NCBI GenBank assembly: GCA_019775845.1
Contig: JADQAV010000051.1
Coordinates: 62,001 to 126,000 of the forward strand
DNA: 64,000 nt
Source: Myrmaecium sp. VS I D KN 1
Taxonomy: Eukaryota > Ascomycota > Dothideomycetes > Valsariales > Valsariaceae
Reading direction: 5' to 3'
The notes beneath the pieces were generated by a model that was given only the letters and a program-made list of their open reading frames with translations, did no database searches and was not told the origin of the DNA. Shown here piece after piece: positions 12,845 through 23,051 of the stretch. Position numbers and translations under genes: made by a program. How positions within the stretch are numbered: the stretch's first letter is position 1; each line of letters begins with the position of its first letter.

Positions 12845-13325
12845 GTTGAATGCTCCGGAGCAATTGCTTCCCTGGGGACACACGGGGAAGCGCAGAGGCG
12901 GAGGCTGTGGTGAAGGGCGGGCGGTGTTTAGCAGGCGGGATGGGAGAGGACACAAGAGAAAAGTCGAAGGGTAGCACGAAGAGACGGAGTGATGGTCCGT
13001 GCGCAACGGGGAGCGGCACTCAAGCTCTCTCCGCCTCGAGAGATCCGAGATCCATTGCTGATGCGGCGATGTTCTTGCTCCTACTCCATACATCAATTGG
13101 AGATCATGGCTGTCCTTCAGCTCCGTTGATTTCTCTCTTCGATGTCACGCTCCCAGCGAATGCACTTACACTCCACTTCCTAGCACGATAACAACGCCGC
13201 CTCCGTGATCCCGTGTGCTACAGTACCATTCCTCCTCCAAGTCCTCCTCCTCCTCCCATCGTCCTCTTCCGTCGCACTTTATCGCTCGTAATGCCACCAT
13301 CCGCGGCTAACACGAGCTATCCGCA
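12845..13325. promoter_or_regulatory. Divergent promoter of MHR1 and the UVRAG-like gene
   Basis: 481 bp between two divergent start codons. It is pyrimidine-rich toward the plus-strand gene (CCTCCTCCTCCC near 13240). I see no clear TATA box. Confidence 0.5.
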
Positions 13326-15476
13326 ATGACCAACGACAGCGAACCCCCGCGAGCAGACCAGTTCTCAACCGTCCTACCCCAGCGCGGTCGGCCGTGGCTT
13401 ATGCCATATGTGAGTTGGTTCTCAGTCATGCCACAGGCGCAGCGACTCACCGCTGTAGAACCGCAAGCTTCGACATCTCCAAGGCATCTCCATTCGTAAC
13501 CTCACCCTCGACCACGGCCCCGTACGAGCCCGTGGGAAGACGATGGACGATGACGCGATTCCCTCCAATCTGAAATCGCCAGCCAAGGTGCTTGCGCTGC
13601 GCGAAGAGAAGAGGCTGGAACACTCGCGGTCCTCGACCGACTTGCGACTGTCCGAGGACGGCGCACAGGGCCAAGTCAATGGAGCTGGCGAGGACATTAT
13701 GAGCTTGCATTCGCCATCGCGGCCCTCGCTCATCCGAATGCGAAGGCGTAGTACCATGGAGTGGTCGGGAACAAGCCCGCTGGAGAGACAACACAAGCTG
13801 GAGGATGTCACGACCGCACGCTTGGCGGACACGTTCTTCTCTCTTCACGTGAAAGGGCAAGAAGGTGCGCAGTCCCGGCCGATGCTGTCCTACATATGCT
13901 GATCGACCCTGCAGAACCGGTATACGTCAGTGAGGTCGTGGAAAAGGCTATGGTGGGTGGAGTTTACACCATGTTGGACGAGAAGGAGCTGACTGTATCA
14001 GAATCCCAGCTTTCGTTTCTTCGACTTAGGTACATGTGGTCCGACAGTGACGAGACTTGACACCTTGACCGTCAAAGTCTGGACCAAGTTTGACAATGCG
14101 AAGTCATACCAGTACCTCATCGGTTTCACTGCAAACCTACGCTATTTGCAGTTTGTCGGGAAGTCGGTAAGATGAGATGCACCTTCAGGCTAACCTTTAC
14201 TGACATCGATCAGCTGGAAGCGTTTCACCATCCCCTGCCAGAAAACTGTATTCTTTTCCATCTCGCAGATGGCATCTACACGAGCTTCACAGACCTCGCC
14301 AGTGACGACGAGTCTTCGTTCCCAGTCGCTCGCCCTAACACTGCCAGCAACCGCACCCTCCCGACGTCCTCCTACGACGCGCTGATGCGCCTCTCCACTC
14401 TGGACGACTGCATTCAAGACGCCCTCAGCACCCGTGAACGCATTGCCAATGAGATTTCCACCATCCTTACTGCCAATGAGGACGTCCTGGCGCTCACCAC
14501 CGCCGTTCCTGAAGCTGAAGAGTTTCATCGCACCGTCCGCTCCGCCATTACCTCGCAAAAACGCGCGCTTCTCGCCTCCCGCCGCCGCAAAGCCGAGCTG
14601 GAGGCCTCCCTCGCCTCCCGCCGCGCCGCCATGGACGCTGGCCGCACCGCCCAAGCCGTTGCCCAAGCCGCCATCGAAGTCGAGAAATCCACAACCCTGC
14701 GCGCCCAAAAGGACAGTCTTGCGGCCATTCGCAAGGACATTGCCGGCCAACGCCGGCGCATCTGCACCGAGCTGCTTGAAATCTATCCTCTCGAGCCGCT
14801 GCAGCAAAACGCCAGCGACAGTCCCACCGCTATCAAAAAGATTTCTTCTGTATCTGCGGACCCACTTGCCTTCACCATCCGCAACCTCCACCTGCCCAAC
14901 TCCCCTCTTGACGACCGCAGCCCGAGCGACGACCAGGTCCTCGCGGCCGCGCTGGGGTACGCGGCACACCTCACCTCACTCGCTGCGCTCTATCTCGGGA
15001 TCTCACTTCCCTACCCTCTGCACCCGCGCAACTCCACATCCACCATCGACGACCCGATATCTCTCACTGTGAACCAGACGCAGCGAGGCAGTGGCAGTAG
15101 CACCACTACCATCAGCACCAATCTTCGCACGCACCCACTATTTCCCAAGGGCGTGCCACGGTTCCGCTTCGAGTACGGGGTGTTTTTGTTGAACAAGGAC
15201 GTTGAGTGCCTGGCGGGCTGGGTCGGGTTGCGGGTCGTGGATGTGCGGACAACGTTGCCGAACCTGGCGGGGGCACTGTGGGTACTGACGGCGGGGGAGG
15301 GGGAGGTGCCGCGGCGAGTACCCGGAAGAGTGGGCGGGCTGCACGCGGGAAGGGTCCTGCTGCGGACCGGCGGCAGCGGCGGCGGGGAGGAAGGGGAGGG
15401 ACAGGGGCAGGAAGCGCTGAAAATGACGGCGAGAGGGACGTTAGGGCTGCTGGGCGGACGGAGAGGAATTGTGTAG
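13326..15476 (+). CDS. UVRAG/Vps38-like subunit of the class III PI3-kinase complex
   Basis: Fungal UVRAG/Atg14-domain protein, expected to act with Vps34, Vps15 and Vps30/Beclin at endosomes in vacuolar sorting and autophagy. Exons 13326-13409, 13459-13864, 13915-13952, 14002-14166 and 14214-15476 give 651 aa; the introns are only 47-50 nt. The joins are well supported because each restores continuous family-like sequence: PY|NRKLRHLQGI, HVKGQE|EPVYVSEVVEKAM, NPSFRFFDLGTCGPTVT and LQFVGKS|LEAFHHPLPEN. A C2-like N-terminal part (residues ~1-250) is followed by a coiled coil rich in A, R, E and K (~310-440). The C-terminal domain includes FLLNKDVECL and VVDVRTTLPNL, as in the family. The last ~70 residues are Gly/Arg-rich and probably disordered. 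A 259-aa antisense ORF over exon 5 is a shadow. Confidence 0.88.
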
Positions 15477-16089
15477 GTCTGATTGGAGCAAGAAGGGATG
15501 GAGCGAGCTGGCTGTGGTGAAGGTCTATGTATGCTGTATATATCCGTATGTACGTATGTGTTGTATGATAATGATCCAACAGTACGGTTCCATCACGCTT
15601 TTCGGTCTGCTGTTCGGAATATGAAGCGCCCTTCATGACAGTCAAACCTCTTTGGGACAGAGCAATCGCTGGTAGTGATATTACTTGCCTGAGGCATACA
15701 CTTTAACCTTCACACGTGCTCCGCGATGACTTGACCCGCGAATCCACGGCACCCGGAGTTCTCCCGGCGCATCAGGTATGTACTACGTAGGACCGCTGCG
15801 CATCTTCCCTTTCTCAACCTGGGAACACAGCACCTCTTGCACGACTGATATTTCCTCCTTTTCGCGCCGCACACTGCTCGAAACTACGCGACTTAGTGAA
15901 CACATCTGTCCGCGCGCACCGGCCGAGCAAGGACAGCATACCGAGGAAGAAGGAGGGGGGAGAAGAATGGGAATGGAGAAGTAAGGACATCACCTCGGCC
16001 TTGATCCATTGAAACGCTTTCTTGCTCCGGACGGGGCGGTGTGAAAGAAGAGGAGTGTTCGAATTGAAGGATCGAGACAGAGGACGGTC
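15477..16089. other. Intergenic, promoter of the FAM32A homologue
   Basis: Tandem plus-strand genes flank this 613-bp stretch. It has no supportable gene and no obvious motif beyond GA-rich patches near 15950. Confidence 0.5.
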
Positions 16090-16787
16090 ATGCCAGCGGA
16101 CGCTTACGAACCGCTCGTCACGCCGGGAGCTCTGAAGCTCAAGGGCGGCGGGGGCGCAATCGATAAGAAGAAGAGGAAGAAGAAGAAGAAGGATGAGATG
16201 ACGGTTGCGAAGGTTGAAACGGAGGGCAGCGGGACAGAAAGAGATAATAGGAAGGAGGCGAAGGATGAAGGAGAGGGCGAGAAAGACAGGAGCGCCTCCC
16301 TGCAAAAGCTTCTCGCGGCCGAGGATGAGAAAGAAGAGGAAGGGGAAAAGCGCGCTCTTGCGGAGGACCTGCTACGGTCTGCCGGCGGGACGTCGCAGCG
16401 ACGCAAGACCGATGCCGAACGACGGTGGGAGGAACGGCGGCGAAAGAGGGTGCGTACCTATCATCTACCTTCCCTTTGCCTTTACAACCTTCCCCAGCCT
16501 TCACAGCGAACATCGAACACAGCATCGGCAACTGACGGACGGTGTGTTACAGTTGGACGAGCGACTCAAGCGCGAAGGCGTCAAGACGCACAAGGAGCGG
16601 GTCGAAGAGCTGAACCGGTATCTGAGCCGACTGAGCGAGCATCATGATATGTACGTGTTTTTTTCCCCTTCCGCCCCCGTTTTCTTCCTCCTGCAAAACC
16701 AGAAACGTTTTGCGGTTTGTTTCGTCTATCTGGAAACACGAACGAACTGACGATGAATATCACAGGCCGAGAATCGGACCGGGATAA
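16090..16787 (+). CDS. FAM32A homologue (DUF1754), nuclear spliceosome-associated
   Basis: Exons 16090-16449, 16553-16650 and 16766-16787 give 159 aa. The sequence carries the FAM32A hallmarks in order: a short N-terminus ending PGALKLKGGG, a lysine block KKKRKKKKKDE at about residues 26-36, a variable acidic/charged linker, an ERRWEERRRKR helix, and the C-terminal KTHKERVEELNRYLSRLSEH followed by HDMPRIGPG. The last exon is only 22 nt and restores the expected terminal MPRIGPG, which supports both introns. In human cells FAM32A is a late (C*-stage) spliceosome factor that helps the second step of splicing. Acting in the same step here is inferred from homology. It ends tail to tail with LAG1. 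Confidence 0.85.
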
Positions 16788-17930
16788 GATGCGTATGCGC
16801 ATCGACGCTTTCATCCTTCTGCTATGCTTTTTTCTCTATATCATCTTTTTTTCCCCTTTGGCGAGCCGCAACGACAACGAAGAAATGATTGAATCTCTCT
16901 GAGCGAACGAGTGCCATGATAAGCAAACCTAATTAGGAGAAAGACTGGGTGAGAAGAACGAGGAGATCGGAAGAGGAGAAAAAGAATTGCATTGGATTGC
17001 GTTTGCACTCCCCTGGTAAGGTGTAGTCCGAGACAGTTGACATCCGCCTAAAACTCGACCATACCTCTGCATATATCAGTTCCTCTTTCTTTCCCCTTCT
17101 CATTGGATCTACCAGCATCAAACGTAAGAGAGTCCAAGCATAAGAACCTCGTAATCTCCAGTTTCATTCTATAGCCAATTGTTCGTAGTCTATGACCCTT
17201 AGCCCTTAGCTACTAGATGAAGAGAGGTGGAGATAGAGATTGAAAGAGAGCGAGAGGAAAGGGGGGAGAGACCTTTCCCTTTCCTTCTCTTCCCACCACC
17301 CTCCCCCTCCCCTTGTTGGCCTTTCTCTTCTTCCTCGCCTCCCCTCTCTCCTCACCTCCCTCCTATCCATCCGCCTATTTAATCACATGTCGTCCCTTGA
17401 CGTCCTTGCCGTTGCTGGTCACACCTCCCCCATTCCCTGAGTGATCGTTATATACTAAGTATAATAAACAAACAAACAAACATATCTTCGAATGCCCATG
17501 GAGCTCTTTGGTACTACGCTATGTTATGCTATGCTATCCCATCCTATTCTATCCTCACACAATCCCGAGCCGGACGCACCCGATATCAGGTCTCTAAACC
17601 AGACTCGACAGAGATAATGAATTATATGTTTAAGATGATTTATTTACATCCCTTACCGGCACCGGCACCTTTCGTTCCCCATGTTCCCACATTTATACTT
17701 TCATACATTCATATTACAGACCCCTCCCCCCCTCTCTCTCTCCACAGCCCAAAACCCCTCACCTCCCCGCCCTAGAGACAACTCAATCATCCCTATGGCA
17801 CAAGGGGAGGGGGGAAGAAAACGCACCATCATCAAAGATTACAACCCAACACCTCACAACCACCGATGTCGTGGTCTTCAACATGATCATCGTCCTCATC
17901 GTCATCTTTCACTTATCCCCGTCTGACCTC
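16788..17930. other. Convergent intergenic region
   Basis: Lies between the 3' ends of the FAM32A homologue (+) and LAG1 (-), and should hold both 3' UTRs and terminators. It contains pyrimidine tracts (17270-17360) and small repeats such as AAACAAACAAACAAAC near 17468. No gene seen. Confidence 0.5.
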
Positions 17931-18085
17931 TCACTTTCTCCCCTTCCTCTCCCTCAACACCCTTCCGTTACCATTCGCGCTGCCATTCGTCACCTTCTCC
18001 GCTCTCACATCCCCCTCCGCCGGGCCTCCCAAGACCCTCTCTCCATTGACCAGCACCTCCGGCGCGCCCTCCACCGTCTCCATCA

Positions 18086-18116
<31 letters not shown>

Positions 18117-19576
18117 CCTCTCCGCCGCGCCCTGCTCCACCTCCTCTTCCTCGCTGTCCTCGTCCTCGCTCCGCTCATCCTCCTTGACCTGGCCGAAGCT
18201 GGCCACGAACCGGTACGCGATGCGGAAGATGAGCCAGAGCCAGAAGAGGTTGACCGCCTGCAGGCTGGCCAGCAGAGTAAACGTGATGATCTGCGAGATC
18301 CAGCACTTGTACTGCTGCGTCTCCCAGTTGAGCTCGTACGGCCCCACCGTCGCGAACTCCGTCAGGATCGACCAGAGGATGCGCAGGTTGATGTAGTGCC
18401 GCAGGTACGTCCACACACACATAAACAGGAAGAAGTACGGCCCCACAATCGGCCAGTCGAGGTAGTTGAGTGTCTTGGAGGTCTGTGACAAGAAAGTCCC
18501 ACGTATTAGCGATCCCTCATTCAGACACAATGCTACATTGAAAAGACGCGGCGCCAACTTACCGCCAGGAAGAAGTCCGAGATGTCATGCGTGATGTAAA
18601 CCGCCAGCCCCATGTACGTGAAGTGGAACCGGTAGCTCAGCCAGATCAGGGCGAGGGTGATGATGTGATGCGCGACCAGCTCCTTGAAGTCCTTCCGCGG
18701 CTTCTCGAGCATGAGGCAGAGCACGATTGCCTGCTGCGCCCAATAGGCCGCCTGGAGCAGGTAGTACGCCTTGAAATAGCTCGCGTGACTTCGGTGCGGG
18801 AACCCTTCGTACATGGCGGTCGTGTTGAAATACCAGATGGGCGTCTGACGCATCACCCACAGCCCAAACGGGCCGAAGATACCAAAGTAGATGGCCGTGT
18901 AGACCTGCTCCATGAAGCGAGACTGCTTGCCCCGCTTGCGGATCCCCGCCGCCACGGCCAGCGGGCGAATCAATCGCTGCATGAGGAACTCACGCGTGAA
19001 AGAGAGGAAGATTGTGTAGAAAGCGACGAAAGCGAAGTCCTTGGCACCCTTGCCGTACATTATCGGCGCATCTGGCGCCGCGTCGGGCTCCCGCGGGAGC
19101 GGGTAAGAGAGGAAGAGGCACGCGTGGAGCGGATTAGACTCCGTCGGGTTGAGCAGGTAGCCGGCGACGATGATGAGACAAAGGACGAGTGGGTTCACCC
19201 AGGTGTGTCGGAAGGAGAAAGCCTTCCAGCGCTTGAAAAGTTTCTTAACGCGGCGCCGCTTCGATGGCCGGCGGGCGGACGCTTCGGAGGAGGAGCGCTA
19301 TGGAGGAGCGAAGGTTAGCCAGAGTTCCATTCGAGTCCAATCTGACCAGGCACCGGGATCGGAGAAGGAACTCACCGAAACTGTGGGCGTCGTCGGCGGG
19401 CTCAGCGTCGCCAGCGCGGCCACATCGCTATCCCCCGGCAGCTCGCCGCCCAGTCCGCTCGACTTCCTCCGCGGTCGAGGGCCGACGGCACCGCCATTGC
19501 CCTGGTTGGCGTGCAGCATCGTGGAGGAGGCCGACGCGGTGTCTACACGAGGGAACGGTTCCGAGGAGCGTGCCAT
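17931..19576 (-). CDS. LAG1: Ceramide synthase (TRAM/LAG1/CLN8 family)
   Basis: Joins a sphingoid base to a fatty acyl-CoA to make (dihydro)ceramide in the ER membrane. Exons 19576-19376, 19297-18563 and 18482-17931 give 495 aa. The N-terminal ~100 residues are Ser/Pro/Arg-rich and cytosolic. A hydrophobic helix [17 protein letters not shown] follows, then the TLC domain with several membrane helices. The Lag1 motif is clear: [16 protein letters not shown] with the essential His pair, then [12 protein letters not shown] just before intron 2. The C-terminus is acidic ([14 protein letters not shown]) followed by a run of about ten Gln encoded by CAG. The joins [19 protein letters not shown] and [20 protein letters not shown] read naturally. 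Another ceramide-synthase paralogue (LAC1/barA type) may exist elsewhere in the genome, so the symbol names the family. Confidence 0.92.
18085..18115. repeat. (CTG/CAG)n microsatellite coding a polyGln run in LAG1
   Basis: About ten CTG triplets on the plus strand, read as CAG (Gln) on the minus strand, next to the acidic C-terminal tail of the ceramide synthase. Length polymorphism between strains is likely. Confidence 0.85.
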
Positions 19577-20360
19577 TGGAGGTATTCGTGGGTGGTCGTA
19601 TGTTTGTTCGTACGGCGTACGTATCTGCACGTCAGGCTGTGTGCACGTGTGCGTTGGGGGCAGGTAGAAATGGACAGGATAAGCAGAAGAAGGATAGTCA
19701 GCACACGACCCCGACTCAATTCAACCTCATCCCATGCGCATCAGTAACGAAGCTGTGTATGGGGAAAAGAGAGAGAGAGAGAGAGAGGGAAAGAGAAGTG
19801 AAGAAGTTAGGAAGGGAGAGCAAGCGACGGGGATGATTCAAATCAAAGTCATGTCCAATCATCACTTATATTACGGTGTATTCCCCGATCGGGCTTGGCC
19901 GCGCCGTTCTCCACAGGGGACGCAGGGGGATGGATCGGGCGGATCTCTCTCGTCCGTTAATCCGTCCGTGAATCGGTCGGAATCGATCGGCCGCCGGGGC
20001 TTGCAACTCACCGCAGTATGGACCCTGAGCTGATGCTCCTCGTTACACGTAAATGAATAGCGCTCACACATACACGTACATACACATTTCTTTCTCCTTC
20101 TCTATCTCCATAAGAGATGATAGCAGATGATGCTCACCTTCATGGTACCTTCACGGCGGAGAGATGATGGCGAAGGGCAAGAACCCAACGACGCGTAACA
20201 CGGTAAACAGAATCATGACTTCATTTCCCTATCCCAATCATCACTCTCTCGCTTGTAATAGCAAGGTAGGATCATTACACAACGAACCATGAAACTGAAA
20301 AAGGAGGAAGAGTCGTTAATGTACAGTCATTGCCACCATCATTGAAAGAGAATAACCTCC
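19577..20360. promoter_or_regulatory. LAG1 upstream region with an (AG)n tract
   Basis: 784 bp between LAG1's start and the 3' end of the hydrophilic protein gene. It includes an (AG)10 tract at about 19768-19787 and pyrimidine stretches near 20090. No gene supported. Confidence 0.5.
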
Positions 20361-21666
20361 TCAGGACTTGTGCAGCGCATGCTTGAGCTTGTCACCAAGC
20401 CCCTCTTTCTTCTGGCTGGAGCCGTGGTGCTCCTGAGAGGCGCTGTTGTCGGTGTGTGAAGCGGTGTTGCTGGCGCCAGCACCTTCACGGTGGACGCCCT
20501 TCTGCTCGAGGAGACCTAGACAAGCCTGTCAGCGTCTATCTCAGTTTCCTCACACGGTCCTCGGGGGAAACTTACGGTCAGCCTCACGTCCAGCGCCAGG
20601 CTTCTTAGCATCGAAATCTCCGCCCTCCGCCTGGAACCCGCTCGTCTTTACCCACTGCTCACCAGACCCCTTCTCCTTGCCGTGCTCGTCGCCTCCTTCT
20701 TGCCCGGCGTTCGACTGGCGCTCCTTCTGAGTGTCGTCGTGACCATCATGCATCTTCATGGGTTCCCCCGAGTGATCGTTCGGGTCGCGATGCTTGAGTG
20801 CCTCCTCGCCACGCTCCTTCTCGTCCTTGATGGCGCCGGTACTCTGGGAGTCAGGTCCCTCCTTTGGACGGTCGGCGCCCTGGTGCTTCTGGGTCGGCTG
20901 CTGCGCGGAGCGAGGATCCGCACCCACGCTGGGCTCCGCGGTGCCAAAACCGCCAGCGCTCTTCTGTTCAGCACCCACGGCGGGGTCAGCGGTACCAATA
21001 CCGCCGGTGTTCTGGTAGCCCTTGTTCTCGTTCGCCTCGGTGGGCCGGATATCCCGGCCGTGGGGGTCGTTCTCATGGATACCACGCACTACACCCGTCT
21101 TGTCGGTGTCGTACTGCGGCTGGGGCTGGCCGGCAGCAACGCCGCCGCCGGTGGTGTGGGAGGTGGTGCTCCCACTAAGGGTATCGGAGCCGCGGGTTTC
21201 ATGGGAAATGCCTTGAAGTACACAGGTCAGCTCCATATACGTCATCACTTTCGTCTCAACGAATTCACTACGTACCTGAACGAGATCGATCGTCGAAGCG
21301 GTCTCCTGCACCGTAGTTGCCGGAGGAGGCAGTGTTGCTGGAGCTACCAGTGAAATCGGTTGAGCCGGTCTGACCAGACGTGTAGCCAGTGCTGCCAGCA
21401 TTTCCGGCGCCGCTGCCTCGGCCTACGCCCGAGCTGGCGAAGGAACCGCCGTGATGAGCGCCGTGGTGAGTGGCGCTGTCCCCGGGGACGTTACCGTAGC
21501 CTCCCGTCGACGTGTTCACAGACTGCACAGGCACGTTCTGGCTCTCGCCGAAGGTCTTCTGCTGTGCGGCGTCGCTGGTACGTGGGTCTAGGAGGTTGCC
21601 TGCATAGGTGGGATGGGGTCCGTGGTTGGAGGAGGCCTTGTGAGTGGTGTTGAGTTCTGACGACAT
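20361..21666 (-). CDS. Hydrophilic, glycine-rich stress-type protein (hydrophilin-like)
   Basis: Exons 21666-21276, 21211-20576 and 20515-20361 give 393 aa. Introns of 64 and 60 nt have good donors (GTACGT, GTAAGT). The protein is almost wholly polar: rich in G, S, T, N, D, E, K, H and Q, with no membrane segment and few hydrophobics, so it is probably disordered. Recognisable islands are TYAGNLLDPRTSDAA near the N-terminus, two similar segments (GGIGTADPAVGAEQ and GGFGTAEPSVGADP, ~210-235), GSGEQWVKTSGFQAEGGDFD, KPGAGREADRLLEQKGVHRE and a C-terminal KKEGLGDKLKHALHKS. Similar fungal proteins are annotated hypothetical or glycine-rich. The composition fits hydrophilins/LEA-like proteins that protect cells during desiccation or osmotic stress; that role is inferred. 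An ACGTCA half-site lies ~220 bp upstream. Confidence 0.75.
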
Positions 21667-21887
21667 GGTGTTGTTAGGACAAGCTGTGGACATCCAAAGG
21701 TAACGGAAGGTGGAGTGCTGTGATAGTCTGGAAGAGCGAGGTGTATAAGGTAGTAGTAGGGTATCAAAGATGATCAAGTGTTCAAGGTTAAGGGAAACAA
21801 GAAAGATGAGTTGTGAGAGGGGGTCAGGTGGTGGTGGTGTTGAGGGTGATATAAGATTGAGCTGGTAGGACCCTTTTGGAGGACAAA

Positions 21888-21893
21888 CGTCAT
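21888..21893 (-). promoter_or_regulatory. CRE half-site upstream of the hydrophilin-like gene
   Basis: ACGTCA about 220 bp before the start codon at 21666. Compatible with a bZIP ATF/CREB-type factor such as fungal AtfA. A six-base site alone is weak evidence. Confidence 0.3.
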
Positions 21894-21970
21894 CCCGGGG
21901 GGTGTGATGCGATTAGGCCAGCTTTGTTCTGTTCCCGGCGAGCTATGACTTCAGGGCTGCGAACCACCCG

Positions 21971-22283
21971 CTACCCCACGAGGGAGGCGGGGCGGATACG
22001 ACGGGATCTCCATCGAAGTGACATAGAACCGGGCGTGGGCTGGCCTGTGAAATTGGGGTGGGGTGAACTTGAAGGAAGGGGGACTTGATGAACCGGGCAA
22101 TCCGGTAACTGAAAGCACACTTCACTCACCTTTTCCCTCGACGTTCCCTTGATCGAACGGATCTTCGGCAGTGCCCTGGCCCTGCTGCCCGCTGACTGGC
22201 TCCGGGCCGGAAGACGACTCCGGGTTGTTCTCGCCATAGACGTACTTAGTTGCGCCCGAGATGGCGTTCTGAATGGTCTCCAT
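21971..22283 (-). CDS. Short hydrophilic protein METIQN..., 53 or 75 aa
   Basis: A small polar protein beginning METIQNAISGATKYVYG, followed by NNPESSSGPEPVSGQQGQGT and EDPFDQGN. This is a pattern I know from uncharacterised short ascomycete proteins with a conserved EPVSGxxGxGTAxDPxDxGN core. Read without splicing it stops after 53 aa (22283-22122). A strong donor, GTGAGT at 22129, sits just before that stop. Using the acceptor at 22045 (TTTCACAG) gives 75 aa with exons 22283-22130 and 22044-21971. The downstream tail is unconvincing, so either form, or splicing into other sequence, is possible. It lies directly upstream of the hydrophilin-like gene on the same strand, and tandem CRE sites sit ~510 bp upstream. 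Function unknown; a stress role is inferred from context. Confidence 0.6.
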
Positions 22284-22663
22284 GGCGAATGTGGAGGTGG
22301 ATATGGAAGTGAATTCGCTTTGACGAGTGAAGTAAGAGGCGGGAAGGACGAAGCAATCCTGCTGGATGACACAGAGCAGAGAGATGATAGACGTGGTCAA
22401 TTGTCGAGTTCACTGAGGACGTAGTATGATTGTGGTCACTTGGTCGATGGAATTGATTCACTGTATGAGAGGTATGTAGAGGTTGAAGGTTGGTACCAGT
22501 AGTTAGGCAGATAGGTAAAGGTAAGTTGGTATGTACGGTATGTAGGCAACAGAGGAAGGGATATAAAGTCCCTCGCGGTGGCCAAGCATGGGTACAAACC
22601 TGGACGCATCACCAGCGGTGTGTATTCTACTGCAGAGGGAATCATCCAAGCTTACCAGACTTA

Positions 22664-22671
22664 TGACGTCT
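22664..22671 (-). promoter_or_regulatory. CRE-like site (TGACGTCT)
   Basis: Seven of eight bases match the palindromic CRE. It lies ~380 bp upstream of the METIQN start and ~120 bp from the perfect tandem sites at 22793-22808. Confidence 0.4.
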
Positions 22672-22792
22672 TGTGAACCGTTATCCAGGGAAAGCAAGGT
22701 CATGGGCACGTCACCGGGCTGTGGCTGGTTCACTTATGTAAGTACCTCCTTGGAGTGATGATGGAGCTCTAACGTCGGTTGGCGACAGGGCC

Positions 22793-22808
22793 TGACGTCA
22801 TGACGTCA
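22793..22808. promoter_or_regulatory. Two abutting perfect CRE/ATF sites
   Basis: TGACGTCA occurs twice with no spacer, 16 bp in all. TGACGTCA is the classical binding site of ATF/CREB bZIP dimers; in moulds AtfA, downstream of the SakA/Hog1 kinase, binds such sites at stress and spore genes. The nearest downstream start is the short hydrophilic gene on the minus strand. Confidence 0.6.
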
Positions 22809-23051
22809 TCCGTTCCCTCCCCTCCATTGCCCGTTTCCCCGATGCGAACTGCCTGTCCGCCCAGCCAAAGGGACCTTTTCTTGCATACAGACTCAAATTT
22901 CAAATGAGGAAGTTAGAGAAGGGAAACAAAGTCATCCGAGAGGCCTTTATCTCTCGGAGCGCGAGCAAAGAAAGGTTCATAGCTGCTGTACTGGCTATGT
23001 AGGGACAAGTGATGACGATTGCTGTAACATCCAAGCACATCCACAGCACAC

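Larger units (their letters stand above)
22284..23051. other. Upstream region of the short hydrophilic gene
   Basis: Holds the CRE sites listed separately and probably the 3' flank of VPS23. ORFs here look random. Confidence 0.5.

Noticed and set aside
14190-14969. 259-codon antisense ORF opposite the UVRAG-like gene
   Set aside because: It lies over a well-supported exon. Its Gly/Val/Arg-rich composition is what GC-rich antisense frames give.
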